Origin: Sutcliffiella tianshenii | GTDB lineage: Bacteria; Bacillota; Bacilli; Bacillales; Bacillaceae_I | Assembly (NCBI RefSeq): GCF_016908565.1 | Contig: NZ_JAFBED010000002.1 | Location: forward strand, 248,001-312,000 | Reading direction: 5' to 3' | DNA length: 64,000 nucleotides | In this document: positions 16,002 through 25,437 of the stretch, in pieces | Position numbering within the stretch: position 1 is the stretch's first letter | How the letters are laid out: every line of letters begins with the position of its first letter | Position numbers and translations under genes: made by a program | The notes under the pieces: generated by a model | What the model was told of the DNA's origin: nothing | The model's database searches: none | What the model saw: the letters and a program-made list of their open reading frames with translations, nothing else

Positions 16002-17966
16002 GTGGCAAAGAATACGATTGAATACAATGATGATGCGATACAGGTATTAGAAGGTCTGGAGGCAGTCCGTAAACGTCCCGGGATGTATATCGGCAGCACG
16101 GACGCCAGGGGCCTTCATCATCTTGTTTATGAGATCCTGGATAACTCTGTCGATGAAGCGTTAGGCGGATTCGGGGATCATATCATTGTGAACATACATA
16201 AAGACAACAGTATTAGCGTGAAGGATAAAGGCCGTGGTATGCCTACCGGAATGCATAAGATGGGAAAACCTACCCCAGAAGTCATTTTAACGGTATTACA
16301 TGCAGGTGGAAAATTCGGCCAAGGCGGCTACAAAACAAGTGGCGGTCTACATGGAGTAGGTGCGTCTGTTGTTAACGCCCTATCCGAATGGCTGACTGTA
16401 ACGATCAAACGTGATGGTTTTATTTATGAGCAACGCTTTGAAAATGGTGGAAAGCCAGTAACGACACTAGAGAAGATCGGTACGACGAAACAGACAGGTA
16501 CAACGATTCACTTCAAGCCTGATACTACCATCTTCAGCACAACAACCTATAATTTTGAAACCTTATGTGAACGCTTGAGAGAATCTGCGTTCCTGCTGAA
16601 GGGATTAAAGATCGAGATAAATGATGAGCGAAATGGCGTCAAGGAAGTATTTCATTATGAGAGCGGAATCGAAGCCTTTGTGACTTATTTGAATGAAGAG
16701 AAGGATGCGCTACATAACGTGGTGTCCTTTGAAGGTTCTCAAAACGGAATCGAAGTGGATTTTGCATTTCAATTCAATGACGGCTACTCAGAAACGATCC
16801 TTTCTTTTGTCAATAATGTACGGACAAAAGACGGTGGAACGCATGAATCCGGTGCAAAAACCGCAATGACAAGAATTTTCAACGAATATGCGAGAAAAGT
16901 GAGTCTTCTGAAGGAAAAGGATAAAAACCTTGATGGATCTGATATCCGTGAGGGATTATCAGCAATCATTTCAGTCCGCATTCCTGAGGAGCTTTTGCAG
17001 TTCGAAGGTCAAACAAAAGGGAAGCTCGGAACAAGTGAAGCACGTTCAGCGGTAGACTCCATCGTTTCTGAGCATCTGGCATACTTTTTAGAGGAAAATC
17101 CTGATACGAGCTCGATGCTTGTAAAGAAATCTATCAAAGCTTATCAGGCACGTGAAGCGGCTAGAAAAGCACGTGAGGATGCAAGGAGCGGAAAGAAACG
17201 CAAACGCTCCGATGCGATGCTCAGCGGGAAGCTCACGCCAGCTCAATCTCGCAATCCGCAAAAGAATGAGATCTACCTGGTAGAGGGTGACTCTGCAGGC
17301 GGTTCGGCAAAACAGGGCCGTGATCGTCGATTCCAGGCAGTGCTGCCATTACGAGGAAAAGTAATCAATACAGAAAAGGCGAAGCTTGCCGATATTTTCA
17401 AAAATGAAGAGATCAATACGATCATCCATGCTATTGGCGGTGGAGTCGGACCTGATTTCTCGGTTGCTGATATCAATTACGATAAAGTCGTCATCATGAC
17501 CGATGCCGACACGGACGGTGCTCATATCCAGGTGCTTCTGTTGACGTTCTTCTACCGTTATATGAAACCACTTATCGAAGCGGGTAAAGTGTTCATCGCA
17601 TTGCCACCGCTATATAAGGTCAGTAAAGGTACCGGAAAAAAAGAGGTGCTTGAATATGCATGGTCGGACGAAGAATTGCAGGGTGCCATTCAGAAAATTG
17701 GCCGAGGATATGTGATTCAGCGTTATAAAGGTCTTGGGGAAATGAATGCAGACCAGTTATGGGAAACAACGATGAACCCTGAGACGCGTACGCTTATTCG
17801 AGTGCGCATTGACGATGCAGCGAGAGCGGAACGCCGTGTGACCACCCTGATGGGGGATAAAGTCGAGCCACGACGAAAATGGATTGAAAGCAATGTGGCA
17901 TTCGGGCTTGAGGAAGACCCGAATATCCTGGAAAATGATAATTTATTGGTCGCTGAGGAGGTATAA
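16002..17966 (+). CDS. parE: DNA topoisomerase IV subunit B (ParE)
   Basis: ATPase subunit of topoisomerase IV, which unlinks daughter chromosomes. GHKL ATP-binding features are IQVLEGLEAVRKRPGMYIG, LDNSVDEALGG and GGLHGVGASVVNALS. The TOPRIM metal site is EGDSAGGSAKQGRDR with a later DADTDGAHI. I place the start at GTG 16002, about 10 bases after AAAGGGG, giving MAKNTIEYNDDAIQ, which aligns with B. subtilis ParE; TTG 15999 and ATG 15993 are alternatives. About 654 residues, normal for the family. parC follows after 3 bases. Confidence 0.96.
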   Translation: MAKNTIEYNDDAIQVLEGLEAVRKRPGMYIGSTDARGLHHLVYEILDNSVDEALGGFGDHIIVNIHKDNSISVKDKGRGMPTGMHKMGKPTPEVILTVLHAGGKFGQGGYKTSGGLHGVGASVVNALSEWLTVTIKRDGFIYEQRFENGGKPVTTLEKIGTTKQTGTTIHFKPDTTIFSTTTYNFETLCERLRESAFLLKGLKIEINDERNGVKEVFHYESGIEAFVTYLNEEKDALHNVVSFEGSQNGIEVDFAFQFNDGYSETILSFVNNVRTKDGGTHESGAKTAMTRIFNEYARKVSLLKEKDKNLDGSDIREGLSAIISVRIPEELLQFEGQTKGKLGTSEARSAVDSIVSEHLAYFLEENPDTSSMLVKKSIKAYQAREAARKAREDARSGKKRKRSDAMLSGKLTPAQSRNPQKNEIYLVEGDSAGGSAKQGRDRRFQAVLPLRGKVINTEKAKLADIFKNEEINTIIHAIGGGVGPDFSVADINYDKVVIMTDADTDGAHIQVLLLTFFYRYMKPLIEAGKVFIALPPLYKVSKGTGKKEVLEYAWSDEELQGAIQKIGRGYVIQRYKGLGEMNADQLWETTMNPETRTLIRVRIDDAARAERRVTTLMGDKVEPRRKWIESNVAFGLEEDPNILENDNLLVAEEV

Positions 17967-17969
17967 CAG

Positions 17970-20402
17970 ATGACACAGACAGAGAAATTTCATGACTTAC
18001 CCCTAGAGGAAGTATTAGGCGACCGATTTGGACGTTATAGTAAATACATTATCCAAGAGCGTGCATTGCCTGATGCACGTGATGGATTAAAGCCGGTACA
18101 ACGCCGTATTCTTTATGCGATGTATCACGAAGGAAATGTGGCAGATAAACCTTTCCGTAAATCTGCCAAGACAGTTGGTAATGTAATCGGTAACTACCAT
18201 CCTCATGGAGACTCATCCGTTTATGATGCGATGGTACGTATGAGCCAGGACTGGAAAGTGCGGAACATGCTGATTGAAATGCACGGTAATAACGGTAGCA
18301 TCGACGGAGATCCTCCGGCTGCGATGCGTTATACCGAGGCAAGATTATCCCCGATTGCATCAGAGCTGTTAAGGGACTTGGATAAGCAGACGGTTGAATT
18401 TATCCCGAACTTTGATGATACAAGCAAAGAACCAACTGTATTGCCGGCTATGTATCCGAACCTTCTTGTGAACGGATCTACGGGTATCTCAGCAGGTTAT
18501 GCTACCGATATCCCACCTCATCACTTAGGAGAAGTAATCGATGCAACAATCATGCGCATCGATAATCCGAACACAACCGTTGAGGAGCTGATGACTGCAG
18601 TCAAAGGGCCTGATTTCCCGACTGGGGGCATCATCCAAGGTGTGGAAGGGATCAAAAAAGCATATGAAACGGGAAAAGGGAAGATCATCGTCCGTGGAAA
18701 AGCGGAAGTGGAGGATGTTCGTGGTGGAAAGCAGCAAATCGTGATCACTGAAGTCCCTTATGAAGTGAATAAGGCAAATCTTGTGAAAAAGATCGATGAA
18801 CTCCGCTATGATAAAAAAGTGGACGGTATCTCCGAAGTTCGCGATGAAACGGACAGAACAGGGCTCCGGGTCGTAATTGAGTTGAAGAAAGAAGCGGATG
18901 CAAACGGAATTCTTCATTATCTCTATAAGAATACCGACCTGCAGATAACATTCAACTTCAATATGGTTGCAATCTATAATAAAAGGCCGACCCTGATGGG
19001 ATTGCCTCACTTCCTCGATGCCTATATTGCGCATCAGAAAGAGGTAATATCCAATCGTTCACGCTTTGAGCTGGAAAAGGCGAAGGAGCGCCAGCATGTT
19101 GTAGAAGGTCTCATGAAGGCACTTTCAATTTTGGACGAGGTTATTGCAACCATCCGTGCTTCCAAGGATAAGCGGGATGCAAAAGACAATTTGATTGCCA
19201 AATTCACATTTACAGAACCGCAAGCTGAAGCGATTGTTTCCTTGCAGTTATATCGTTTAACGAATACAGATATCACAGCACTTCAACAGGAAGCAGACGA
19301 GCTGGCAAAGAAGGTAGCGGAACTGGAAGCCATTCTATCCAGTGAAAAAAAGCTGTTTTCTGTTATCAAAACGGATCTGAAGCGTGTGAAAAAACTTTAC
19401 ACAAATGACAGAAAGTCCAAGATTGAACAGGAAATCGAAGAAATCAAGATCAATTTGGAAGTCATGATTCCATCCGAGGACGTCATTGTAACGGTGACGA
19501 AGGATGGATATGTAAAACGGACAAGTCTTCGCTCCTATTCAGCTTCCAATGGCCAGGATTTCGGCATGAAGGAAACGGACAGAGTCATTGCTAAACTCGA
19601 CATCAATACAACAGATACACTGCTGTTGTTTACCAATAAAGGGAATTATCTATACTTGCCTGTCCATGAGCTCCCGGATATCCGCTGGAAGGACATGGGG
19701 CAGCATGTGGCCAATATCATAAGTATTGACAAGGATGAATTCATATTGAAGGCAATACCTGTCAGCAGCTTTGATGAGGCAAAATTCCTGTTGTTCGTCA
19801 CGAGGAATGGGATGGTCAAAAAGACCGAGCTTTCTCAATATAAGGCACAAAGATACTCCAAACCGTTGTTGGCGGTCAACCTTAAAGGGGATGACCAACT
19901 CGTCAATGTTCATATTACAGATGGCACTCAGGATATCTTCCTTGCAACAAGAAATGGTTATGGACTCTGGTTTAACGAGGAAGAAATCAATATTGTCGGC
20001 GCCCGTGCGGCAGGGGTTAAAGGAATCAATCTTAAGGATGCCGACTATGTCATTAATGGATTGGTTTTTGAAAAAGAAACAAAGGTTCTGTTATTCATCG
20101 CAACTCATCGAGGCGCAGTGAAAAAGCTGAAGATTACCGAATTTGATAAAGGATCTCGTGCGAAACGTGGCTTGGTCATGCTGCGCGAGGTGAAAAACAA
20201 CCCACACTTGATTGCAGCGGTAGATATTGTCCAATCGAACAGTCTTGTCTATATCCAGACGGAAAAAGGAACATTGGAAGTATTGGAATCTGCAAACTAC
20301 CGGAACAATGACCGTTACTCAAACGGCTCATTCATCATCGATCAGCAAGAAGCTGGAGATGTATCGGAAATGTGGATTGTCGAACCTGAAGAAGCAAAAT
20401 AG
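17970..20402 (+). CDS. parC: DNA topoisomerase IV subunit A (ParC)
   Basis: Breakage-reunion subunit of topoisomerase IV, 810 residues. The catalytic tyrosine is in [11 protein letters not shown] near residue 120. The quinolone-resistance region [20 protein letters not shown] has the susceptible-type serine and acidic residue. The C-terminal half contains the beta-pinwheel repeats ([32 protein letters not shown]). It is translationally coupled to parE (3-base gap), and GAGGAGGT at the end of parE is its ribosome binding site. Confidence 0.97.
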   Translation: MTQTEKFHDLPLEEVLGDRFGRYSKYIIQERALPDARDGLKPVQRRILYAMYHEGNVADKPFRKSAKTVGNVIGNYHPHGDSSVYDAMVRMSQDWKVRNMLIEMHGNNGSIDGDPPAAMRYTEARLSPIASELLRDLDKQTVEFIPNFDDTSKEPTVLPAMYPNLLVNGSTGISAGYATDIPPHHLGEVIDATIMRIDNPNTTVEELMTAVKGPDFPTGGIIQGVEGIKKAYETGKGKIIVRGKAEVEDVRGGKQQIVITEVPYEVNKANLVKKIDELRYDKKVDGISEVRDETDRTGLRVVIELKKEADANGILHYLYKNTDLQITFNFNMVAIYNKRPTLMGLPHFLDAYIAHQKEVISNRSRFELEKAKERQHVVEGLMKALSILDEVIATIRASKDKRDAKDNLIAKFTFTEPQAEAIVSLQLYRLTNTDITALQQEADELAKKVAELEAILSSEKKLFSVIKTDLKRVKKLYTNDRKSKIEQEIEEIKINLEVMIPSEDVIVTVTKDGYVKRTSLRSYSASNGQDFGMKETDRVIAKLDINTTDTLLLFTNKGNYLYLPVHELPDIRWKDMGQHVANIISIDKDEFILKAIPVSSFDEAKFLLFVTRNGMVKKTELSQYKAQRYSKPLLAVNLKGDDQLVNVHITDGTQDIFLATRNGYGLWFNEEEINIVGARAAGVKGINLKDADYVINGLVFEKETKVLLFIATHRGAVKKLKITEFDKGSRAKRGLVMLREVKNNPHLIAAVDIVQSNSLVYIQTEKGTLEVLESANYRNNDRYSNGSFIIDQQEAGDVSEMWIVEPEEAK

Positions 20403-20422
20403 GCAGAAAAGAAGATAAAACT

Positions 20423-20465
20423 AAAAAAGCAGTGAACAGAGGGATTCTGTACACTGCTTTTTTTG
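20423..20465 (+). terminator. Terminator of the parEC operon
   Basis: GCAGTG/CACTGC stem extended by AAAAAA and TTTTTTT, with a 17-base loop. Confidence 0.85.
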
Positions 20466-20520
20466 ATACTTGTTCAATGTTGATACGTTCAAGAGAAGGG
20501 AAGAGCAGAGGAGAATCACG

Positions 20521-20721
20521 TCAGTTGCTCTTAGATCTGCTTCTTACAATAAACAATGTCTGGAAGGTGGAATACACCACACCTAATATAGTTAACACAA
20601 CCCCGCTGAAAAGCGCGCTTTTTACATCAGCCTCTTTTTTATGGGAGAGAAAAAACCAATTGCTGATCACATTACCTACAAGGATCGGGATTACAATCAT
20701 GAAAATATGTCTCTTCTTCAT
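20521..20721 (-). CDS. Small membrane protein of unknown function
   Basis: 66-residue protein, MKKRHIFMIVIPILVGNVIS, with two membrane segments (residues 6-22 and 35-57) and a basic C-terminus (RSRSKSN). I do not recognise the family. The ATG at 20721 is chosen because AAAAAAGGAGG lies 8 bases upstream; a longer form to 20751 has no such site. It stands alone, convergent with parC. Confidence 0.65.
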   Translation of the reverse strand: MKKRHIFMIVIPILVGNVISNWFFLSHKKEADVKSALFSGVVLTILGVVYSTFQTLFIVRSRSKSN

Positions 20722-20751
20722 ACGGAAAACCTCCTTTTTTGGAAGTATCAT

Positions 20752-21205
20752 TATTTAAGTAGTATTAACGGTTGTCCGGAAATTATGTTGGATGAGTGTA
20801 AGGGATAGTGAAAATCATTAAAAATGACGGAACTACATATGGAATTTAACATAATTGTGTTATGTAAACTTATAGGATGATTCTGAAAGAGGTGTGAGTA
20901 GAATGACCTTAATTGTTATAAAACAAGAATGTGCAATACATAGGAAATTGATAATAACTAGTGAGAAAGTTGCAGCAAATTTCTTTGGCAGATCCAGAAA
21001 TTAAGGCTTTGAAATGGTTTATATGATTCGAGAACTTTTAGACGTAAAACTACGTAAAAAAAAATAGCAACTCATAAATCAAAAAAATCATCCGTTTCGT
21101 CTCACTATCCAGAGTATACTTAGTTATTGATACAGGATTTGTATTTTTAATTCAATTACCGATAATTTATATTATGTTAACCCGTAGAAAAAATAATAAG
21201 GATGA
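20752..21205. other. AT-rich region without a clear gene; possible gene remnants
   Basis: About 450 bases between the small membrane protein and the LAGLIDADG gene. One micro-ORF at 20903-21004 (plus strand, 33 codons, MTLIVIKQECAIHRK...) has an AGAGGTG site 8-9 bases upstream. An overlapping frame (20961-21026) reads RKLQQISLADPEIKALKWF, which looks protein-like but lacks a proper start. The patch may hold decayed phage or mobile genes, but I cannot identify them. Confidence 0.3.
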
Positions 21206-22183
21206 CTATTCACCCTTATTTTCAATCTTATTAAATTCTTCCTTGAATTCAATATCATTCTTTAGCCAATTTGTATAAGTACTTACTTTAATTCCGGCAA
21301 TTACACTTGATTGCAGTATACTCCTTGTCCTTTTATACTCTTGAAGGAAATTGAATTTTCTTGCTTTCACTGCACTTTTAGTTCGCTTTTCTCTATCTTT
21401 GAGCTTTTCAAGTGGAAGATGTTCTCTTTCAAATTCTAAAAATTTTCGCTTCAGATATAAATCACTATCTTTATAAATCCAATTAGCAAATAATTTTATT
21501 GATTTTCTACCAGAAATAAACAGTCTGTAATGATTATTTTTCTCCGTAATTCTAGAAGTTAATTCAACTTTGTATAATTCTTTTTGTAAAGAATTCATAA
21601 ATGCAACAGACCCTCCAACAAAAGTAACTGTATACTTTGGATAATTAATACTCCCGTCTCCATCAAAATAACCTCTTACAAAGTGATGCAAATACTTTTC
21701 AGGAACTTCCGGAAATTCCACCGTCAGTGATTTATTAGGGGTTAACCCATGTAGGTTTATCAAATCATGCCTGATAATGCTGCTGTTGATATGAAACAGA
21801 AAGAGCCCTCTCTTCGTTTCCATAATCGGTTGATCAGATTGTAATTCCTGTTTGATATCTTCAAGTATTTCTTTATGCTTTTGTGAGATGGTAACACTCT
21901 GAGTGTTGCCATTAATGTTGCCATCTGCAAGGATGAATCCTAGAATATACGCCATATTATCCGACCAGGTTTTAAAGTAATCTTCGTTTAAATGGTACTT
22001 TCTCTTCCAAGAACCTCGTGATCTCATCTCAACGCTGTTATCATTTAGTAAATGTCTTATATATCTACTCGAAACATTGGCTTTCTCTGCTATTTCCGTC
22101 GTACTTTGACCATCCTTATATAATTGGATGATTTCTGATACTTCTAAAGTGAGTTTGGAACGATTGCTACGTTTAGAATTCAT
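21206..22183 (-). CDS. LAGLIDADG homing endonuclease-like protein with flanking HTH motifs
   Basis: 325-residue free-standing protein. Residues 11-57 form a resolvase-like HTH (SEIIQLYKDGQSTTEIAEKA then NVSSRYIRHLL). Two LAGLIDADG helices follow: AYILGFILADGNI (79-91) and FVRGYFDGDGSIN (168-180); the catalytic acids D87 and D176 are intact. The C-terminus (about 272-320) ends in a second HTH-like stretch, AGIKVSTYTNWLKNDIEFKE, resembling phage phBC6A51-type domains. The ATG has a strong AAAAGGAGAG site and a consensus promoter whose spacer holds a LexA box. No intron or intein host is visible. Function could be a mobile endonuclease or a WhiA-like regulator. Confidence 0.8.
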   Translation of the reverse strand: MNSKRSNRSKLTLEVSEIIQLYKDGQSTTEIAEKANVSSRYIRHLLNDNSVEMRSRGSWKRKYHLNEDYFKTWSDNMAYILGFILADGNINGNTQSVTISQKHKEILEDIKQELQSDQPIMETKRGLFLFHINSSIIRHDLINLHGLTPNKSLTVEFPEVPEKYLHHFVRGYFDGDGSINYPKYTVTFVGGSVAFMNSLQKELYKVELTSRITEKNNHYRLFISGRKSIKLFANWIYKDSDLYLKRKFLEFEREHLPLEKLKDREKRTKSAVKARKFNFLQEYKRTRSILQSSVIAGIKVSTYTNWLKNDIEFKEEFNKIENKGE

Positions 22184-22222
22184 AATCCACTCTCCTTTTT
22201 AGGTATTTAGTACTACAATACA

Positions 22223-22251
22223 ATTATACGAACATTTGTTCTCTTGTGCAA
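22223..22251 (-). promoter_or_regulatory. Consensus sigma-A promoter of the LAGLIDADG gene
   Basis: On the minus strand TTGCAC (22251-22246), a 17-base spacer and TATAAT (22228-22223), about 40 bases upstream of the start codon. Confidence 0.8.
22229..22242. promoter_or_regulatory. LexA (SOS) box inside the promoter spacer
   Basis: CGAACATTTGTTCT matches the Bacillus LexA consensus CGAACNNNNGTTYG at all but the last base and fills most of the spacer between -35 and -10, so bound LexA would block RNA polymerase. Confidence 0.8.
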
Positions 22252-22426
22252 ATAATAGCACTTTCAGCATTTAAAATTGTTCATTTTCCTTCTTGCCCAT
22301 TAAAAAAGAACCTCAGCTTAGCCAAAGTCCCTCATCGAATTATGTGGATAGATTTATCTCCAAACAAACACATCTTCTATTCCAGAAACCCCTCTAATAT
22401 ACTCCTACTATATTGGAGGTGTTGCA

Positions 22427-22897
22427 ATGAACCATCAAACCTTCCTGTTGGAAGCTGTAAACCTAGCAAACGAGAACGTGAAAACGGGTACTGGTGGCCC
22501 TTTTGGTGCAATCATTGTAAAGGATGGAAAAGTTATCGGACGTGGTGTCAATCGGGTCACTGGACAGCTGGACCCCACAGCCCATGCCGAGGTTCAGGCC
22601 ATAAGGGATGCCTGTCAGAATCTAAAAGATTTCCAATTGAAGGATTGTATCCTATACACAAGCTGCGAACCCTGTCCGATGTGCTTTGGTGCGATTTATT
22701 GGGCCAGGATCAAGGAGGTCTTTTATGCAGGTTCTAAGCATGATGCAAAAGCTGCTGGGTTTGATGATGCCTTCATTTATGAGGAGCTTCGAGTAGATAG
22801 AACGGATAAAAAGATCCCTTTCTATCATGTGAAGCTGGAGACCGAAGAAAATCCATTCACCTTGTGGAGAGATGCAAGTATAAAAATAGAATATTGA
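22427..22897 (+). CDS. guaD: Guanine deaminase GuaD
   Basis: 156 residues, the same length as B. subtilis GuaD, which deaminates guanine to xanthine in purine salvage. The zinc site is TAHAEVQAIRDAC (His and catalytic Glu) and the two Cys of SCEPCPMCFGAIYWAR. The opening MNHQTFLLEAVNLANENV and closing PFTLWRDASIKIEY align with GuaD rather than with the tRNA deaminase TadA. TTGGAGGTG lies just upstream of the ATG. No purine riboswitch was seen upstream. Confidence 0.93.
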   Translation: MNHQTFLLEAVNLANENVKTGTGGPFGAIIVKDGKVIGRGVNRVTGQLDPTAHAEVQAIRDACQNLKDFQLKDCILYTSCEPCPMCFGAIYWARIKEVFYAGSKHDAKAAGFDDAFIYEELRVDRTDKKIPFYHVKLETEENPFTLWRDASIKIEY

Positions 22898-22989
22898 GAT
22901 CATGTGGTTGGATATAAGTACTGGCACAAGTTAGGAGGAATTGCATAATTTAAAGTTGACCCAAATTTACTTCAAAGGAATGAACAATT

Positions 22990-23625
22990 ATGGGAACAAC
23001 TATGGATTATACCTCCCCTTCCGTCCAATTTTTTTCCGATGTGAATAAAAGCAACTCTTTTAAGAAAAACAGTAAAAATTATATAAATGTTCTTGGCGTG
23101 GAACAGTTAAATACACTGGATAATGTCTCCCTGCTTGATATTTTTCTCAGCAAAGATAATATCATCGAGCCTCACTATCATCAAAATGCTGCGGAGCTCG
23201 TGTACTGTATATCTGGTTCAGCCGTTATATCGTTGTTGAACCCATTTACAAAGGTCATCTTAAACTACAAGGTTGCCCCTGGTCAGGTGGTCAATATCCC
23301 TCAAGGCTGGTGGCACTATGAAATTGCGACAGTAGACGATACTCATTTACTGGCGATATTCAATGCACCAACGCCAGAAGTAATTCTGGGATCAGATATT
23401 TTAGCCTTAACACCACCAAATATTATGGCAAATTCGTATTGTCTGGATGAGAACCAATGGAAAAAGGCAATAGCTCCAATTCAACCTTCCACCTTTATCG
23501 GTCCTAGCAATGACTGTAATCGTCGTGACCGGAATATGAATCTTGCTTTTGCTTATCCTCATTCCTATTTATATCAATATCAATACCAATACCCATACAA
23601 TAATTTCTATCCTATTCGATGGTAA
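22990..23625 (+). CDS. Cupin-domain protein with Tyr/Gln-rich tail
   Basis: 211-residue single-domain cupin. Cupin motif 1 is EPHYHQNAAELVYCISG near residue 57 and motif 2 is GQVVNIPQGWWHYEI, with the metal-binding His and Glu residues present. The sequence resembles germin/oxalate decarboxylase-type cupins, but only one cupin domain is present. The last 30 residues are rich in Tyr and Gln (SYLYQYQYQYPYNNFYP), a composition seen in spore-coat proteins; a coat location is only a guess. AAAGGAATGA precedes the ATG. Confidence 0.75.
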   Translation: MGTTMDYTSPSVQFFSDVNKSNSFKKNSKNYINVLGVEQLNTLDNVSLLDIFLSKDNIIEPHYHQNAAELVYCISGSAVISLLNPFTKVILNYKVAPGQVVNIPQGWWHYEIATVDDTHLLAIFNAPTPEVILGSDILALTPPNIMANSYCLDENQWKKAIAPIQPSTFIGPSNDCNRRDRNMNLAFAYPHSYLYQYQYQYPYNNFYPIRW

Positions 23626-23649
23626 ATACGGGAATCATTTTCCCATATT

Positions 23650-23685
23650 AAAAAGGACTCCAGCAATAACCGGAGTCCTTTTTAA
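23650..23685. terminator. Bidirectional terminator between the two cupin genes
   Basis: AAAAAGGACTCC/GGAGTCCTTTTT perfect stem with a 10-base loop. Confidence 0.92.
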
Positions 23686-23691
23686 TATGAA

Positions 23692-24213
23692 TTATTCAGG
23701 TAGTACCTCGTATGCCATTTTTCTGATTATCTCTTTGTGTTGGGGATATATCTTAAGCAATTCAGCTTGAGTAAACATTTCGAAGTCTTCAAAAACAAAG
23801 CCCGGAGAAACCATGCAGCCAACCAAGGAACAGGAATCCTCTTCGGCAACAGATGAACCGAAAATTGCGTTTTTTGGTACTAAAACTTGAGGAGTCTCCC
23901 CTTTTTCCAAGTCCAATCCAAGCTTATATTCCTTGTACTCCCCTGTTTCATGGATCACATGGACTGAAAGTGAGCTCCCGCCATGAAAATACCACAGCTC
24001 GTCAGATTTAAGGCGGTGAAAATGGGAAACATTTTTATCAGTCAATAGAAAGTAAATACTGGAATAAAGTGAACGCTTGCCATTAAAATCAGTGCTCAGC
24101 TCTCGATCAGTAATACTCTCATATGATGTGAAGGTCTGCTTATAATAGCCCCCCTCCGGATGTGGCTCTAGTTCAAGGTTCTCTACCCAATAATCAAGTG
24201 TATCGATATGCAT
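23692..24213 (-). CDS. Cupin family protein (DUF985/YML079-like)
   Basis: 173-residue cupin of the DUF985 type: LELEPHPEGGYYKQTFTS at the N-terminus, SSIYFLLTDKNVSHFHRLKS and DELWYFHGGSSLSVHVI in the barrel, and GCMVSPGFVFEDFEMF at the C-terminus. The fold binds a small ligand; no enzymatic activity is firmly known. It is transcribed leftward and lies downstream of the GyrI-like gene (27-base gap), so these two may form an operon. Confidence 0.87.
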   Translation of the reverse strand: MHIDTLDYWVENLELEPHPEGGYYKQTFTSYESITDRELSTDFNGKRSLYSSIYFLLTDKNVSHFHRLKSDELWYFHGGSSLSVHVIHETGEYKEYKLGLDLEKGETPQVLVPKNAIFGSSVAEEDSCSLVGCMVSPGFVFEDFEMFTQAELLKIYPQHKEIIRKMAYEVLPE

Positions 24214-24240
24214 GTCAGGATTCCTTTCGTTATAAGGTCA

Positions 24241-24717
24241 TCAATGTAGGGTGTCCAGCAATTCAACTCCGATATTATCTGTATCCTCCCACTCGTGGAA
24301 GACCTCCAGGTGCCAACCCGCTACGTTGCGCTCCAGGCCTTGCTGTTCCATCCACGCATGTAATTCCCGGTACGCTTTTTTTATGTCATAGTTTGGTCCT
24401 CTATAGGTGGTGCTGGCATAGCTTTGGGAAGGGATGGTCAGGGTTACCATATCTGAGGGGATATCTTCAAACTCCTCCACTTCCACGCCGATCCAGTAGC
24501 CATCCTCTTCATCAGATGATGCGTCCACCACAAATGCGCCGTTCAACAAATGGGGATATAGTACATGTTTGATTTCTCCCAGTCTGTCAGAAAGCTTTTT
24601 TGTAGCCCGAGGTATTTCATATATGTATTTGTCGGCTGGACACAGGACTCTAAAGCCAACCAACTTCAATTCACCCAAGTCTTTGATGCCATTTTCATTA
24701 TAGACAACTTCGTTCAC
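24241..24717 (-). CDS. GyrI-like/AraC effector-binding domain protein
   Basis: 158-residue stand-alone small-molecule-binding domain related to GyrI and the effector domains of AraC/MerR regulators: ELKLVGFRVLCPADKY near the start, YWIGVEVEEFEDIPSDMVTL centrally and the C-terminal EVFHEWEDTDNIGVELL. No DNA-binding domain is present. The GTG at 24717 is preferred because GGGGGAG lies 5 bases upstream; the longer TTG start at 24750 lacks a site. Confidence 0.8.
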   Translation of the reverse strand: MNEVVYNENGIKDLGELKLVGFRVLCPADKYIYEIPRATKKLSDRLGEIKHVLYPHLLNGAFVVDASSDEEDGYWIGVEVEEFEDIPSDMVTLTIPSQSYASTTYRGPNYDIKKAYRELHAWMEQQGLERNVAGWHLEVFHEWEDTDNIGVELLDTLH

Positions 24718-24797
24718 TATATCTCCCCCTTTATTACTGTTAAAATACAATATTCGCCAAAAACCAGCAATAACCTGCTATTTTTCAGAATATAAAT

Positions 24798-24832
24798 AAT
24801 CCGGGGCAGCTACATTCACCCCGGATTTTAAT
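24798..24832 (+). terminator. Hairpin between GyrI-like promoter region and clpP paralogue
   Basis: ATCCGGGG/CCCCGGAT perfect stem followed by TTTTAATTATT. On the minus strand it lies just after the clpP-like stop codon and can serve as that operon's terminator. Confidence 0.7.
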
Positions 24833-24841
24833 TATTGTTCA

Positions 24842-25417
24842 TCAATTTATGACTTCATCCACTATTCCATACATTTTTGCTTCTGATGCTGTCATGAAAT
24901 TATCACGATCTGTATCTTTTGCCACTTTCTCTACAGGCTGCCCGGTCAAATCTGAAATCATCTGATTGATATCTTCTCTTAGCTTAAGAATCCTTCTGGC
25001 CGAGATTTCGATTTCCGTAGCCTGCCCCCTTGCTCCACCCAATGGCTGATGAATCATGATTTCACTATTAGGCAGTGCCAGCCGCTTCCCCTTCTTTCCG
25101 GCCATCAGTAAAAGTGCCCCAAATGATGCAGCCATTCCAATGCAGATCGTCCGTACATCGGGTTTGATATAGTTCATGGTGTCCAGGATGGCAAAGCCTG
25201 CAGTGGTGGAGCCACCCGGGGTATTGATATAGATCGAGATATCTTTTTCCGGATCGTCTGCTGCAAGAAAAAGCAACTGGGCCACTACACTGTTTGCCAA
25301 CTGATCAGTTATTTCATCCCCAATCATGATAATGCGATCTTTCAACAGCCTGGAATATATATCATAGGACCTTTCCCCTCTATTCGAGTGTTCGATGACA
25401 TACGGTATCATATTCAT
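24842..25417 (-). CDS. ATP-dependent Clp protease proteolytic subunit, ClpP paralogue
   Basis: 191-residue ClpP, the serine protease chamber that works with Clp ATPases. The catalytic Ser is in [14 protein letters not shown] (usually GMAASMG), the His in [16 protein letters not shown], and the Asp lies in DTDRDNF. It keeps the N-terminal IPYVIE axial loop. It is close to canonical ClpP but diverges at many positions and lacks the usual C-terminal tail. The canonical clpP locus is elsewhere in Bacillus, so this is probably a second copy. ATG 25417 has AAGGAGG upstream. It is 20 bases after a sigma factor gene. Confidence 0.9.
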   Translation of the reverse strand: MNMIPYVIEHSNRGERSYDIYSRLLKDRIIMIGDEITDQLANSVVAQLLFLAADDPEKDISIYINTPGGSTTAGFAILDTMNYIKPDVRTICIGMAASFGALLLMAGKKGKRLALPNSEIMIHQPLGGARGQATEIEISARRILKLREDINQMISDLTGQPVEKVAKDTDRDNFMTASEAKMYGIVDEVIN

Positions 25418-25437
25418 TATTGATTCCTCCTTGTTTA

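Noticed and set aside
18525-19034. Long antisense frame inside parC
   Set aside because: It mirrors a strongly conserved essential gene, has no ribosome site, and its sequence has no recognisable family features.
22250-22426. Purine riboswitch upstream of guaD
   Set aside because: No conserved three-way junction loops or terminator were found; the region is just AT-rich.
22246-22737. 163-codon plus-strand frame overlapping guaD
   Set aside because: It overlaps most of guaD in another frame, has Cys/Trp-rich nonsensical composition and no ribosome binding site.
24752-24780. Second operator related to the parE inverted repeat
   Set aside because: Only the left half (ATTCGCCAAA) is shared; no matching right arm is present, so I did not annotate it as a site.
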